Of a stretch of DNA of 47,643 nucleotides, positions 1 to 9,357 are shown one piece after another (positions within the stretch are counted from its first letter, which is position 1; each line of letters opens with the position of its first letter). Made by a program: the position numbers and the translations under genes. The notes beneath the pieces are model-generated. The model ran no database searches, was not told the origin of the DNA, and saw nothing but the letters and a program-made list of their open reading frames with translations. The DNA is from Mycoplana rhizolycopersici (GTDB lineage Bacteria; Pseudomonadota; Alphaproteobacteria; Rhizobiales; Rhizobiaceae), in the NCBI RefSeq assembly GCF_013378445.1, contig NZ_JABXYK010000027.1, positions 1 through 47,643 of the forward strand. The letters are read 5' to 3'.

Positions 1-1855
1 GCCTGTTGCCGGAAAGCTTGAACAGGCCGCCGGCATTGTCGGTCAGCGTGTAGGTCAGCGCCTTGCCTTCCGGATCCTTGGCCGAGAGCGTGCCGACCGT
101 GGTGCCGACGGCGACGTTCTCCTTGACGGTCGACTTCGACAGGGCAAGCGACGTCGGGGCTTCGTTGACGTCCTCGATGGCGACGGTGAAGGTCTTGGAA
201 GTCGTGTTGCCGCCGAGGTCGGTCACAAGAACGGTGACCGAATGGCTCTTGGCCGTCTCGTAGTCGACCGACTTGGCCAGTTGCAGGCTGTTGCCCGAAA
301 GCTTGAAAATGCCGCCCGGATTGGACGGCAGGCTGTAGAAGACCTCTCCGCCTTCCGGATCCTTGGCCGAAAGCTTGCCGACCGTGGTGCCGGCCTTGCT
401 GTTCTCGGCGACCGAAGTCTTGGACAGCGAAACCGCCGTCGGCGCCTCGTCCACGTCCGTCACCTTGATGGTCAGCGCCTTGCTGATGCTGTTGCCGGCG
501 CTGTCCTTCGCCATGACGGTGATCGCATGCGACTTGACCGTCTCGTAGTCGACCGCCTTGGCGAGTTGCAGCTTGTTGTCGACGATCTTGAAAATTCCGC
601 CCGGATTGGACGACAGGCTGTAGGTGATCTTGTCTCCTTCGGGATCGGTTGCCGAAAGCAGGCCGATCGTCGTGCCGACCTTGGCATCCTCCACGATCGT
701 GCTCTTGCTGAGGGCGGGGCCGGCCGGCGCCTCGTTCACGTCCTGCACGCCGATCGTGAACTGCTTCTCGAAGGTGTTGCCGCGATCATCCGTCACCTTG
801 ATCTTGATGACGTGGCTCTTGGCGGTTTCGTAGTCGAGGCCCTTGGCCACCTGAAGGCTGTCGCCGACGATCTTGAAGGCACCGCCGGCGTCGTTCACCA
901 GCGCATAGGTGAAGATATCGCTGTCCGCATCGATGGCCGTCAGCTTCGCCACCTGCGTCCCCACGGCCGCGGTTTCCTTCACCGATGACGAAGAGAGCCC
1001 GATATCGGTCGGGGCTTCGCCGGTGACGGTCTCCGTCCCCTCGCTCAGGTCGATGATGCTGGTGTCGAACCGCGCAAACTCGACATTGTGCAGGAGCGTC
1101 GTCGCCCCGCTTGCCGTGTCGAGGATCGCTACACTGCCGTTCGCGTTGTTGGTGATCGTGTAGCCGCTGCTCGCCCCGGCGAAAATGATCGTGTCGTCAC
1201 CGAGACCGCCGTCGATGATATCGTTGCCGCCCCTGCCCTCGATCGTATCGTTGAAGCGGGTCCCGACATAGACGTCGTCGCCGGTCGAACCGATGAAATG
1301 CTGGGCATACTGGTCGAGCTGGTCGGCGAACAGGTTCTGCCGGCCTTGATCACCGTCCGGCCCGTACATATGGCCAATCGCGAAGTTGTGAACCTCGCCG
1401 GTCGACTCGATCTCGGCTTCTTCGGTGCTGTTCGACGGTACCGCGTTGTAGAGGTCGAGGCCGGTGATGCGCAGCAGCGCGTTGCCGCCCACGAAATATC
1501 CATTGCTGTCGTAGCTGCCCGTCCCGCGCGTGCCGTATTCGATCGTGTTGATGGTGCCGGCAACCGTGTGGGTGTCGAACCGATATTCAAGATCGCCGTG
1601 AGCGAGCACGTATTTGGAGGTGCTGGTGCTGCCGTAGCCCATCAGCATCTCGGCGCCGCTGAACTGGCCGCCATTGTCGAAGACCGGCATTCCGATGCCG
1701 CCGATCACACCGGCATCGGCCAGGAACCCGCCGCGCAGGAATGCTTCCAGATCCATGCCGCTCGAGCCGGATGCATCGATCGTGATCGTTCCCCTCGGCT
1801 CGGAAGCCTGTGACGCGTTCAAGGAATTGCTATTGGCTATGACGGAATCGGACAT
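1..1855 (-). CDS. Secreted HasA-like/cadherin-repeat protein, 3' end cut off by window edge
   Basis: This is the N-terminal 618 codons of a large protein read leftward from ATG at 1855 and still open at base 1. It has no classical signal peptide, as expected for type I secretion. Residues about 15-190 resemble the HasA haemophore fold: a GDLEYRFDTHTVAG-like strand, then a GEVHNFAIGHMYG-like stretch. A short RTX-like segment follows at about 190-215 (GRGGNDIIDGGLGDDTI), the glycine/aspartate type that binds calcium. After that come at least four tandem cadherin-like repeats of about 100 residues, each with an 'EAP', 'ATDPEGD'/'AKDPEG', 'LDYETAKSH' and 'VTDVDEAP' type pattern. Such proteins are usually exported by a dedicated ABC/MFP/TolC exporter and act in adhesion or biofilm. 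The HasA assignment rests on remembered pattern only. No secretion genes lie in the window; they may be to the left. Confidence 0.75.
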   Translation of the reverse strand, partial: MSDSVIANSNSLNASQASEPRGTITIDASGSSGMDLEAFLRGGFLADAGVIGGIGMPVFDNGGQFSGAEMLMGYGSTSTSKYVLAHGDLEYRFDTHTVAGTINTIEYGTRGTGSYDSNGYFVGGNALLRITGLDLYNAVPSNSTEEAEIESTGEVHNFAIGHMYGPDGDQGRQNLFADQLDQYAQHFIGSTGDDVYVGTRFNDTIEGRGGNDIIDGGLGDDTIIFAGASSGYTITNNANGSVAILDTASGATTLLHNVEFARFDTSIIDLSEGTETVTGEAPTDIGLSSSSVKETAAVGTQVAKLTAIDADSDIFTYALVNDAGGAFKIVGDSLQVAKGLDYETAKSHVIKIKVTDDRGNTFEKQFTIGVQDVNEAPAGPALSKSTIVEDAKVGTTIGLLSATDPEGDKITYSLSSNPGGIFKIVDNKLQLAKAVDYETVKSHAITVMAKDSAGNSISKALTIKVTDVDEAPTAVSLSKTSVAENSKAGTTVGKLSAKDPEGGEVFYSLPSNPGGIFKLSGNSLQLAKSVDYETAKSHSVTVLVTDLGGNTTSKTFTVAIEDVNEAPTSLALSKSTVKENVAVGTTVGTLSAKDPEGKALTYTLTDNAGGLFKLSGNR

Positions 1856-2823
1856 CTTTGGCTCTTCATCGAAAAGGGCTGGTGGCGGTTGCGATCGCCG
1901 CGCCCCAGCCGCGGCGACGATGCTCAAGGTTGCTCTGCCGAATGAACGGGCTGCTGCCGATGCCGCCCGGCGAAGCGGCTATCGACAATCGAAAAGCAAT
2001 CTAAGACCTTGGAAAGGAACTCTCATTCGCCTGCCCTAAAAGTGCGTCGAAGCCAAAGCTTCGCCATCCGATACGCAATGAGCGATCGGCAAAGACCTGA
2101 AATTCGCATGTATGCTTCGATGGCAGCGCTTCAGAAAACGTTCCGTGGCCGAACGTCCCTGCGCAACGCGCCTCTCCGACCCCGAGAGCGAGCAATTCTC
2201 GAAATTGCGCACCACCGGAACCGAAACAACCATTAGTTATCATGAATTTTCTAGTCAAGTATCAATTCAGGCGGAACGGCATTTGTTCATCGGGAGTTGA
2301 AGCGCAGATCACGCGGCCCGGAAACGGAGGCAGTTGAAGCGGCGATGTGGCGAAAAAGCATCAGACCTTTCGCCGACGCGGTTTTCACCGCAAGGTGCGA
2401 ATTTAAAGTAAACAATTGAATATCTAGGACTTTCTCAAGAATAAACCTGGCGCCTCCCGCCTGCACGCCATAGCTGACGCGGCAAAAGCTTGGCGGAAAT
2501 GCGACCGCGGTATTGACGTTGCGCAATTGTGGCCCCTACCTGTAGCGAGGTCGTCGAGCGCTGCCGATGAACCGAGGGACAACCGCTCGTGGCGGTGCTG
2601 TGGCCCGGGATGGTCTATCCCGCGTGCAGCCGGATCGCAACGCCGCTCGGGTGACAGTGACGATGATGCCGTATCCCGCCTGCCGGCGTCGTTGCCGGGG
2701 CCGGATCGACGATACGCCTGCGAATTCTGAGACACCATTTTTATGACGAATGCGCTGCCGCAATCGCGGCCACGCCCCTGTCGCACCGCTATTCCGTGAA
2801 GTTCCTCAAGACGAGGCAAGCCC
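1856..2823. other. Long intergenic region between divergent genes
   Basis: About 970 bases separate the repeat protein (leftward) from the efflux operon (rightward). Several short open frames exist on both strands. None has a convincing ribosome binding site, a recognisable domain or a natural amino-acid composition. AT-richer pockets near 2230-2260 and 2395-2440 could hold promoters, but I could not pick out a clear pair of boxes. No TetR-type repressor of the kind often found beside RND operons is present. Confidence 0.5.
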
Positions 2824-3993
2824 ATGACGAAGCCTTTCGTATCCGCCACCGTCCTGATTGCACTGGCTGCCCTCCTCCCGGCCAGCGCTTTCGCCCAGAA
2901 TGCGCCGCCTTCCGTGACCGTCGCCAAGCCGATCGTGCGCGAAGTCATCGACAACGATGAATTCATCGGCCGTTTTCGCGCCGTCGACGAGGTCGCCGTC
3001 CGCTCCCGGGTCGGCGGCTACCTGCAGGAGGTTCACTTCAAGGACGGCACGATCGTCAAGAAGGGCGATCTCCTCTTCGTCATCGACCAGCGGCCGTTCC
3101 AGACTGCGCTCAACGAAGCCAATGCCGCCCTCGAGGTTGCACGCTCTACGCTCACCTTCGCCGAGGCCCAGTTCAAGCGTGCCGATGCCCTGGTCAAGAG
3201 CGGCAGCCAGGCCATCCAGACACTTGACGACCGCCGGCGCGAATTCGCTTCTGCCGAAGCCAATGTGCGCGGCGCTGAAGCCGCCGTCGAACGCGCCAAG
3301 CTCGACCTGGAATACACCAACATCACCGCGCCGATCTCCGGCCGCGTGGACCGGCGTCTGATTTCGCCGGGAAGCCTGGTGCAGACGGACCAGACGGTGC
3401 TGACGACGATCGTCAGCCTCGATCCGATCGACTTCTACTTCGACGTCGACGAGCGCCGCCTGCTCTCCTACGCCGACACGGCGCGTGCGGCGGGAACCCA
3501 ATTGCAGGAAGGCGGAAGCGAGTTGCCGGTGACCGTGGCCATCGGCGACTTCCAGCATTCTACCTTCGACGGCAAGCTGAACTTTGCCGAAAACCGGGTC
3601 GACGACCAGACCGGCACCATGCGCATCCGCGCCCGCTTGCCAAATCCGGATTACATCCTGCAGCCCGGCCTGTTCGGCCGCATCCAGATCGGAGGATCGC
3701 TGCCCTACCGCGCGATCCTGGTACCCGACGAGGCCATCGGATCGGACCAGAACGAGCGCGTCGTCTACGTCCTCGCCGAAGACGGCAGCGTCAGCACCAA
3801 GCCGATCCGCACCGGCCCCCGCCTGTACGGCTATCGCGTCATCCGAGACGGCATGACCGGCGACGAGACGATCGTGGTCAACGGGCTGATGCGCATCCGC
3901 CCCGGCATCAAGGTCGCCGCCGAGAGCATCACCCTTCCGCCCGAACGCCAGGACGACGTTCCCGAAACGATCAGCGCGGAGCAGCTCCAGTGA
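2824..3993 (+). CDS. RND efflux periplasmic adaptor subunit (AcrA/MexA/BepD type)
   Basis: This 389-residue membrane fusion protein bridges the inner-membrane RND pump and an outer-membrane channel. A signal peptide is visible at residues 1-24 (hydrophobic VLIALAALLPASAFA, cleavage before QNAPP). A barrel-sandwich half with GGYLQEVHFKDGTIVKKGDLLF follows at about 60-85. Next comes a helical hairpin with EVARSTLTFAEAQFKRADAL, the second lipoyl half (LEYTNITAPISGRVDRRLIS) and beta-barrel/membrane-proximal domains. A GAGG-type ribosome site precedes ATG 2824. The stop overlaps the GTG start of the pump gene, so the two are translationally coupled. Length is normal for the family. The substrate range cannot be read from the sequence. 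Confidence 0.93.
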   Translation: MTKPFVSATVLIALAALLPASAFAQNAPPSVTVAKPIVREVIDNDEFIGRFRAVDEVAVRSRVGGYLQEVHFKDGTIVKKGDLLFVIDQRPFQTALNEANAALEVARSTLTFAEAQFKRADALVKSGSQAIQTLDDRRREFASAEANVRGAEAAVERAKLDLEYTNITAPISGRVDRRLISPGSLVQTDQTVLTTIVSLDPIDFYFDVDERRLLSYADTARAAGTQLQEGGSELPVTVAIGDFQHSTFDGKLNFAENRVDDQTGTMRIRARLPNPDYILQPGLFGRIQIGGSLPYRAILVPDEAIGSDQNERVVYVLAEDGSVSTKPIRTGPRLYGYRVIRDGMTGDETIVVNGLMRIRPGIKVAAESITLPPERQDDVPETISAEQLQ

Positions 3994-6900
3994 GATTTGC
4001 CCATTTCTTCGTGGACCGCCCGATCTTCGCTTCGGTCCTCTCCATCGTGCTGCTCATCATCGGCAGCATCGCCTACTTCCAACTGCCCGTGGCGCAATAT
4101 CCCGAAATCGCGCCGCCGACGATCGTCGTCCGGACGTCCTATCCGGGTGCCGACGCCCAGACGATCGCCGACACAGTGGCCACGCCCATCGAGCAGGAAA
4201 TCAACGGCGTCGAGAACATGCTCTACATGTCCTCCTACTCCACCGCCGACGGCTCGATGGCGCTGACGATCACCTTCAAGCTCGGCACCAATCTCGATCA
4301 GGCGCAGGTGCTGGTGCAGAACCGCGTCGCGATCGCCGAGCCCCGGCTCCCCGAAGAGGTCCGCCGCATCGGCATCACCACGGCGAAAAGCTCGCCGGAC
4401 CTGATGATGGTGGTCCACCTGCTGTCGCCGAACGACCGCTACGACCAGCTCTACATCTCCAACTACGCCAAGTCGCGGATCCGCGACCGCCTGGTGCGCC
4501 TCGACGGCGTCGGCGACGTCACCCTGTTCGGCGAACGCGAATATGCGCTTCGCATCTGGCTGGACCCCGAAAAGCTCGGCGCCTACGGCATGACTGCCAG
4601 CGACGTGGTCCAGGCGCTGCGTGACCAGAACGTGCAGGTCTCCGGCGGCGCCATCGGCGGGCCGCCGACCTCGGGCACGAACGCCTTCCAGTACACGGTC
4701 ACGACCGAGGGCCGGTTCTCCGATCCGCGCCAGTTCCGCTACGTCATCGTCAAGTCCACCGAGGCCGGGCGCCTGGTGCAGTTGCAGGACGTCGCCCGCA
4801 TCGAGCTTGGCGCCAAGGACTACGTCTCCAACAGCTATCTCGACGGCAAGCCCGCCGTCGCCATCGGCATCTTCGCACGTCCCGGCACGAATGCGCTGGA
4901 GGCGGCCGCCTCCATCCAGACGGTCATGGACGAGGTTTCGCCGAATTTCCCGCCGGGCCTCGAATACCGCATCGTCTACAATCCGACCGAGTTCATCTCC
5001 GAATCGATCAACGAGGTCTACAAGACGATCATCGAGGCGGCCATTCTCGTCGCCATCGTCGTGCTCGTCTTCCTGCAGTCCTGGCGCACGGCGCTCATTC
5101 CGATCATCGCGATCCCCGTGTCGCTGATCGGAACCTTCGCCTTCCTCCTCGCTTTCGGCTTCTCGCTCAACATGCTGACGCTGTTCGGCCTGGTGCTCGC
5201 CATTGGCATCGTCGTCGACGACGCGATCGTCGTCGTTGAGAACGTGGAACGCAACCTCGCGCTCGGCATGACGCCGAAGGAGGCAGCACACGTGACGATG
5301 AACGAGGTCGGCGCCGCCGTCATCGCGATCTCGCTGGTGCTGATCGCGGTCTTCGTACCGACCGCTTTCATCCCCGGCATTTCGGGACAGTTCTACCAGC
5401 AATTCGCCGTCACCATCGCGGTCGCGACCGCGATCTCGGCGCTGAACTCGCTGACGCTGTCACCCGCGCTGGCCGGTATGCTGCTGCGACCGCATTCCCA
5501 GGAAAAGCACAGCAGCAATCCGCTGACGCGCGTCGTCCGCAAGCTCTCCGACGGCTTCAACCATGGCTTCGACAGGCTCAGCGAAGGCTATTCCTGGATC
5601 GTGCGCCATCTCGTCAAGAGCTGGACTGCGATCGCAGCCAGCCTGCTCGTCTTTGCGGGCCTGCTCTATGCGACCTGGCACATGGGCCAGGTGGTGCCGC
5701 GCGGCTTCATCCCCACCATGGACCAGGGCTATGCGATCGTCGTCGTGCAACTGCCCGAAGGCGCCTCGCTAGCGCGCACCGATGCCGTGGTACAGCGCGC
5801 ATCCGCGATCATCCAGAAGACGCCGGGCGTGAAGAACGCCGTCGCCTTCTCCGGCTTTTCCGGAGCGACCTTCACCAATGCCTCCAACGCGGGCGTGATC
5901 TTCGCAAGCTTTGCGAGCTTCGAGGAGCGGCTGAAGAATGGCGAGGATGCCAACCGGATCATCGGCGAGCTCTACGGCAGCCTGCAGAGCATCCAGGAAG
6001 CCTTCATCATCGCCGTCCCGCCGCCGTCGATCCGTGGCATCGGCAATTCCGGCGGCTTCAAGATGCAGCTGCTCGATCTGGAAAGCGCCGACATGCGCCG
6101 CGTTCTGGGTCTCGCCTACCAGATGATGGGGGCGGCGAACCAGACCGAGGGGCTGACCGCCGTCTTCACGACCTTCTCCGCCTCGAGCCCGCAATATTTC
6201 CTCAACATCGACCGCGACAAGGCGCGGGCCCTGAATGTGCCGATCCCGAACATCTTCGAGACGCTGTCGATCAACCTCGGCACGTCCTACGTCAACGACT
6301 TCAACGCCTTCGGCCGTGTCTATCAGGTCCGGGCGCAGGCAGACCAGCAGTTCCGCCTGGACCAGGCCGACATCCTGGCGCTGAAGGTGCGGTCGGCGAC
6401 CGGCGCGCTGGTCCCGCTCGGAACGCTGGTCGACATTCGCGATGCCAGCGGGCCGACGCTCGTCCAGCGCTACAACATGTACGTGTCGGTGCCGCTGCAG
6501 GGCAATCCCGCCCCCGGCGTCTCGACAGGCACCGCGCTGGACAAGATGGAGGCGCTGGCCAAGGAAATGCTGCCGGCCGGCACCTCGTTCGAGTGGACGG
6601 AACTCGCATTCCAGGAGCGGGCAACCGGCAACACGGCGGTCTACATCTTCGCCCTGTCCGTCATCTTCGTCTTCCTCGCGCTTGCGGCACAGTATGAAAG
6701 CTGGGTGCTGCCGCTGGCGATCATCCTGATCGTGCCGCTGGCGGTGCTGGCAGCGCTGATCGGCGTGCACCTGCGCGGGATGGACAACAACATCCTGACC
6801 CAGATCGGCCTGATCGTGCTGATCGGTCTGGCAGCGAAGAACGCGATCCTGATCGTCGAATTCGCCCGGCAGGCCCAACGCGAAGGAAAGACGGCGGTCG

Positions 6901-7181
6901 AGGCGGCGGTCGAGGCGACAAGGCTTCGCCTTCGCCCGATCCTGATGACCGCGTTCGCGTTCATCTTCGGGGTGGTGCCCCTGATGATCGCAACCGGCCC
7001 CGGTGCGGAAATGCGCCAGTCGCTCGGCACCGCCGTCTTCTCCGGCATGCTGGGCGTGACCTTTTTCGGCCTGTTCCTGACGCCGGTGTTCTTCGTCGCG
7101 TTGCGCTCGCTGGGCCGCCACAAGGCCGAGGCAGTGGCAGAACGACGCAAGGACGCGGCACTGGAAGCAGCAGACCTTTGA
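3990..7181 (+). CDS. RND multidrug efflux pump, inner-membrane subunit (AcrB/MexB/BepE type)
   Basis: This is a 1063-residue hydrophobe/amphiphile efflux transporter driven by proton entry. It starts at GTG 3990, giving a GTGA overlap with the adaptor gene. The N-terminus (MRFAHFFVDRPIFASVLSIV) is the family's first transmembrane segment. The proton-relay acidic pair is present at D410/D411 in VDDAIVVVEN, and the relay lysine at about K950 in GLAAKNAILIVEFA. Two large periplasmic loops and about 12 membrane helices give the normal length. No outer-membrane channel gene follows, so the pump probably uses a TolC-like protein encoded elsewhere. A strong inverted repeat 8 bases after the stop may end the transcript. 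Confidence 0.95.
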   Translation: MRFAHFFVDRPIFASVLSIVLLIIGSIAYFQLPVAQYPEIAPPTIVVRTSYPGADAQTIADTVATPIEQEINGVENMLYMSSYSTADGSMALTITFKLGTNLDQAQVLVQNRVAIAEPRLPEEVRRIGITTAKSSPDLMMVVHLLSPNDRYDQLYISNYAKSRIRDRLVRLDGVGDVTLFGEREYALRIWLDPEKLGAYGMTASDVVQALRDQNVQVSGGAIGGPPTSGTNAFQYTVTTEGRFSDPRQFRYVIVKSTEAGRLVQLQDVARIELGAKDYVSNSYLDGKPAVAIGIFARPGTNALEAAASIQTVMDEVSPNFPPGLEYRIVYNPTEFISESINEVYKTIIEAAILVAIVVLVFLQSWRTALIPIIAIPVSLIGTFAFLLAFGFSLNMLTLFGLVLAIGIVVDDAIVVVENVERNLALGMTPKEAAHVTMNEVGAAVIAISLVLIAVFVPTAFIPGISGQFYQQFAVTIAVATAISALNSLTLSPALAGMLLRPHSQEKHSSNPLTRVVRKLSDGFNHGFDRLSEGYSWIVRHLVKSWTAIAASLLVFAGLLYATWHMGQVVPRGFIPTMDQGYAIVVVQLPEGASLARTDAVVQRASAIIQKTPGVKNAVAFSGFSGATFTNASNAGVIFASFASFEERLKNGEDANRIIGELYGSLQSIQEAFIIAVPPPSIRGIGNSGGFKMQLLDLESADMRRVLGLAYQMMGAANQTEGLTAVFTTFSASSPQYFLNIDRDKARALNVPIPNIFETLSINLGTSYVNDFNAFGRVYQVRAQADQQFRLDQADILALKVRSATGALVPLGTLVDIRDASGPTLVQRYNMYVSVPLQGNPAPGVSTGTALDKMEALAKEMLPAGTSFEWTELAFQERATGNTAVYIFALSVIFVFLALAAQYESWVLPLAIILIVPLAVLAALIGVHLRGMDNNILTQIGLIVLIGLAAKNAILIVEFARQAQREGKTAVEAAVEATRLRLRPILMTAFAFIFGVVPLMIATGPGAEMRQSLGTAVFSGMLGVTFFGLFLTPVFFVALRSLGRHKAEAVAERRKDAALEAADL

Positions 7182-7188
7182 CACTGGC

Positions 7189-7213
7189 GCGGCGCCGGAG
7201 CTTCCGGCGCCGC
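7189..7213. terminator. Strong hairpin between convergent genes
   Basis: A perfect 11-base stem (GCGGCGCCGGA) with a three-base loop lies between the efflux operon stop and the convergent GntR stop. There is no clean T tract on either side, so it may be a bidirectional weak intrinsic terminator or a 3'-end stabilising structure. Confidence 0.55.
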
Positions 7214-7305
7214 CTGCTTACGGCCGCCTCTTCGCCACGCGCCTTGGGCCGCGAACTCGCCCGCCAGGTTCAGGCAAACCCGCCAGCGCACCGCCACCGC
7301 GGGAG

Positions 7306-8004
7306 TTAACTGCGATGGGTGCCAGCGAACTCCTGCGCCGCCGTCTCCAGAAACTGCGCGCGTCCGATATCGCCTGCCCCGTCCTGAATATCGGCCGCGA
7401 TTGCCGCCTTCAATGCTGCGGGATCCTCAGTCCTGATCGCTTCAAGCGCTTCGGCATGGCGGTCGACCAGATAGTGCTCGTGGAGGTTTTCCGCGGCAAG
7501 CCGCATGAACGGACCGAGCCGCAGCCACAGGGATTCGATCAGCGGTAGCAGCACCGCGCTGGAGCGCGCCTCGTAGAGGCAGCGGTGGAAGTCGAAATTG
7601 GCGGCAATTCCGCCTTCTATATCCCCCCGCCCATAGGCCTCGTCGACAAGGCGGTCGAGGTGCTGCAGATGGGCGAGCCGGATAAAATCGATATGCGCCA
7701 GTGCCCGCTCGGCGGCGACGGTCTCGAGCGCGATGCGGGCTGAAAGGATCTCGTCGAATTTGTCGGGATCGATCAGAGGAACGCGGACGCGCCGGTTGTC
7801 CAGAAGCTCGATCGCGCCGTCGGCAACGAGGAACTGCAGCGCTTCCCGCACCGGCATGGCGCTGACATCGAGCATTTCGGCAAGTCCGTTGATGGTCAGC
7901 GGATGCCCGGGCCTGAAGCGGCCTGTCATAATCGCATGACGTAGCGTGCGATACACCCACTGCTTGATGGATTCCGTCGCCTGCCGCCCTTCGATCACCA
8001 TCAT
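7306..8004 (-). CDS. GntR-family transcriptional regulator with FCD domain
   Basis: This 232-residue repressor or activator is transcribed away from the transport operon that begins at 8256. Residues about 12-75 form the winged helix-turn-helix (WVYRTLRHAIMTGRFRPGHP and SAMPVREALQFLVADG, the typical 'PVREAL' recognition helix). Residues about 85-215 form an all-helical FCD ligand-binding domain, with a conserved FDFHRCLYEA segment and a later DRHAEALEAI segment that supply the metal/ligand-binding Asp and His residues of this class. Two adjacent ATG codons (8004 and 8001) could start it. By position it most likely controls the divergent Pot-type operon and responds to its substrate or a breakdown product. 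Confidence 0.88.
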   Translation of the reverse strand: MMVIEGRQATESIKQWVYRTLRHAIMTGRFRPGHPLTINGLAEMLDVSAMPVREALQFLVADGAIELLDNRRVRVPLIDPDKFDEILSARIALETVAAERALAHIDFIRLAHLQHLDRLVDEAYGRGDIEGGIAANFDFHRCLYEARSSAVLLPLIESLWLRLGPFMRLAAENLHEHYLVDRHAEALEAIRTEDPAALKAAIAADIQDGAGDIGRAQFLETAAQEFAGTHRS

Positions 8005-8255
8005 GTGGATGCCCCCTCTTGCAACGCAAGCCTGCAGACGATCTAGTGAAGTTCCAGAGCTGAAGGCGCGCTATCCCCTGACTATTTTTCACGCATGCAC
8101 AATATTTGCCCTTTGCAGTTTTGATCAAATTATGTTTTGTTGTGATCATATTCAAGAAAAGACTATCACAACATCGAAAAGAGCCGCAGAAGCGGCCCGA
8201 TGCCACCACCGGACGACGGCGAGGAAACCGCAGTCCGGATGAGACAGGGGATCAG
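8005..8255. promoter_or_regulatory. Divergent promoter region with paired TGATCA palindromes
   Basis: This 251-base region separates the GntR gene from the transport operon. It is clearly AT-richer than its surroundings around 8085-8165. Two copies of the palindrome TGATCA lie at 8122-8127 and 8143-8148, 21 bases centre to centre (two helical turns). The first sits in a perfect 10-base palindrome, TTTGATCAAA (8120-8129). This spacing is what a dimeric regulator binding one face of DNA would use, so it is a candidate operator for the GntR protein. That assignment is inference. Confidence 0.4.
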
Positions 8256-9356
8256 ATGGACCAGTCCAGCGCGACTGCATCCCATGGCGGCGCCATTGGA
8301 ATGCACGGCATCAAGAAATGGTTCGGCAACTTCCAGGCCGTCAATGATGTGAGCCTGGAAATCCGGTCGAACGAGTTCTTCACCCTCCTTGGCCCCTCCG
8401 GCTGCGGCAAGACCACGCTCCTGCGGATGATCGCGGGCTTCGAGATGCCCTCGGAAGGCAGCATCAGGCTGGATGGAGCCGAAATCGCGCACCTCCTGCC
8501 CAACCAGCGCCCGGTCAACACCGTCTTCCAGAACTACGCGCTTTTCCCGCACCTGACGGTGTCCGACAACATCGGCTTCGGATTGAAGATGCTGGGAAAG
8601 CCAAAGGCGGAGATCGACGCGGTCGTCGCAGAGATGCTGAAGCTCGTGCATCTGGAAGCACGCGGCAACAATCTCGTCACCCAGCTTTCCGGCGGCCAGC
8701 AGCAGCGCGTGGCACTGGCCCGTGCACTTGCGCCGCGGCCGAAGGTGCTGCTGCTCGACGAGCCGCTGTCGGCGCTCGATCTCAAGCTCAGGAAATCGAT
8801 GCAGATCGAGCTGAAGCGCCTGCAGGCCGAAACCGGCATCACCTTCGTCTTCGTCACCCATGACCAGGAAGAAGCCCTGACGATGTCGGACCGTATCGCG
8901 GTCATGTCGCAGGGGCAGGTCCGCCAGGTGGGCGCGCCCTGGGAAATATACGATCGCCCGGCCGAGCGCTTCGTCGCCGACTTCATCGGCGAGACCAATT
9001 TCCTCGATGTCGACGTCGTCGACGTCGGGGCCGACCGGGCGCGCGTACGCCTGCCCTCCGGCGCCGAGATCCCGGCGACCTTCCCGGCCGGAACGCAGCC
9101 GAGCGGAAAGGTCACGATCGTCATCCGTCCGGAGCACGCCCGCGCCACGGCATCGACGGCGGTCACACCGCTGAGCGGCACCATTCACGACATCGTCTAT
9201 CTCGGCACGGATACGCACCTGCACGTTCGCCTCGCCGATGGCAGCAGTTTCATGATCCGCCTGCAGAATGCCCGCAGCGGTCCATGCGGATATTCCGTCG
9301 GCGAGGAGGTCGGTATCGAAATCAGCGACGACGTCGCCCAGATCCTGAGGGACTGA
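8256..9356 (+). CDS. ABC transporter ATP-binding protein, PotA/PotG type
   Basis: This 366-residue ATPase belongs to a spermidine/putrescine-type importer. The Walker A motif GPSGCGKT is at residues 46-53, the signature [15 protein letters not shown] follows, and Walker B reads [14 protein letters not shown]-terminal TOBE domain spans roughly residues 270-360. I chose ATG 8256 because GGGG lies 5-8 bases upstream and the alignable domain begins at [11 protein letters not shown]. The frame extends upstream to 8106, but that extension runs through the divergent promoter region and has no homology signal. The permease gene starts one base after the stop. Confidence 0.92.
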   Translation: MDQSSATASHGGAIGMHGIKKWFGNFQAVNDVSLEIRSNEFFTLLGPSGCGKTTLLRMIAGFEMPSEGSIRLDGAEIAHLLPNQRPVNTVFQNYALFPHLTVSDNIGFGLKMLGKPKAEIDAVVAEMLKLVHLEARGNNLVTQLSGGQQQRVALARALAPRPKVLLLDEPLSALDLKLRKSMQIELKRLQAETGITFVFVTHDQEEALTMSDRIAVMSQGQVRQVGAPWEIYDRPAERFVADFIGETNFLDVDVVDVGADRARVRLPSGAEIPATFPAGTQPSGKVTIVIRPEHARATASTAVTPLSGTIHDIVYLGTDTHLHVRLADGSSFMIRLQNARSGPCGYSVGEEVGIEISDDVAQILRD

Positions 9357-9357
9357 C

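Noticed and set aside
242-988. Plus-strand open frame of 248 codons opposite the repeat protein
   Set aside because: It is antisense to clear cadherin-like repeats and repeats with the same period; its own composition (many R, V, D, L) is typical of a shadow frame.
2424-2966. Minus-strand open frame of 180 codons overlapping the efflux adaptor start
   Set aside because: No domain or ribosome site, and it runs into the signal-peptide region of the real adaptor gene on the other strand.
5769-7184. Long minus-strand open frame opposite the RND pump
   Set aside because: Antisense shadow; the pump has all family motifs including the proton relay.
8106-8255. N-terminal extension of the PotA-type protein
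   Set aside because: The extra 50 residues cross the divergent promoter and have no homology; ATG 8256 has a good ribosome site.
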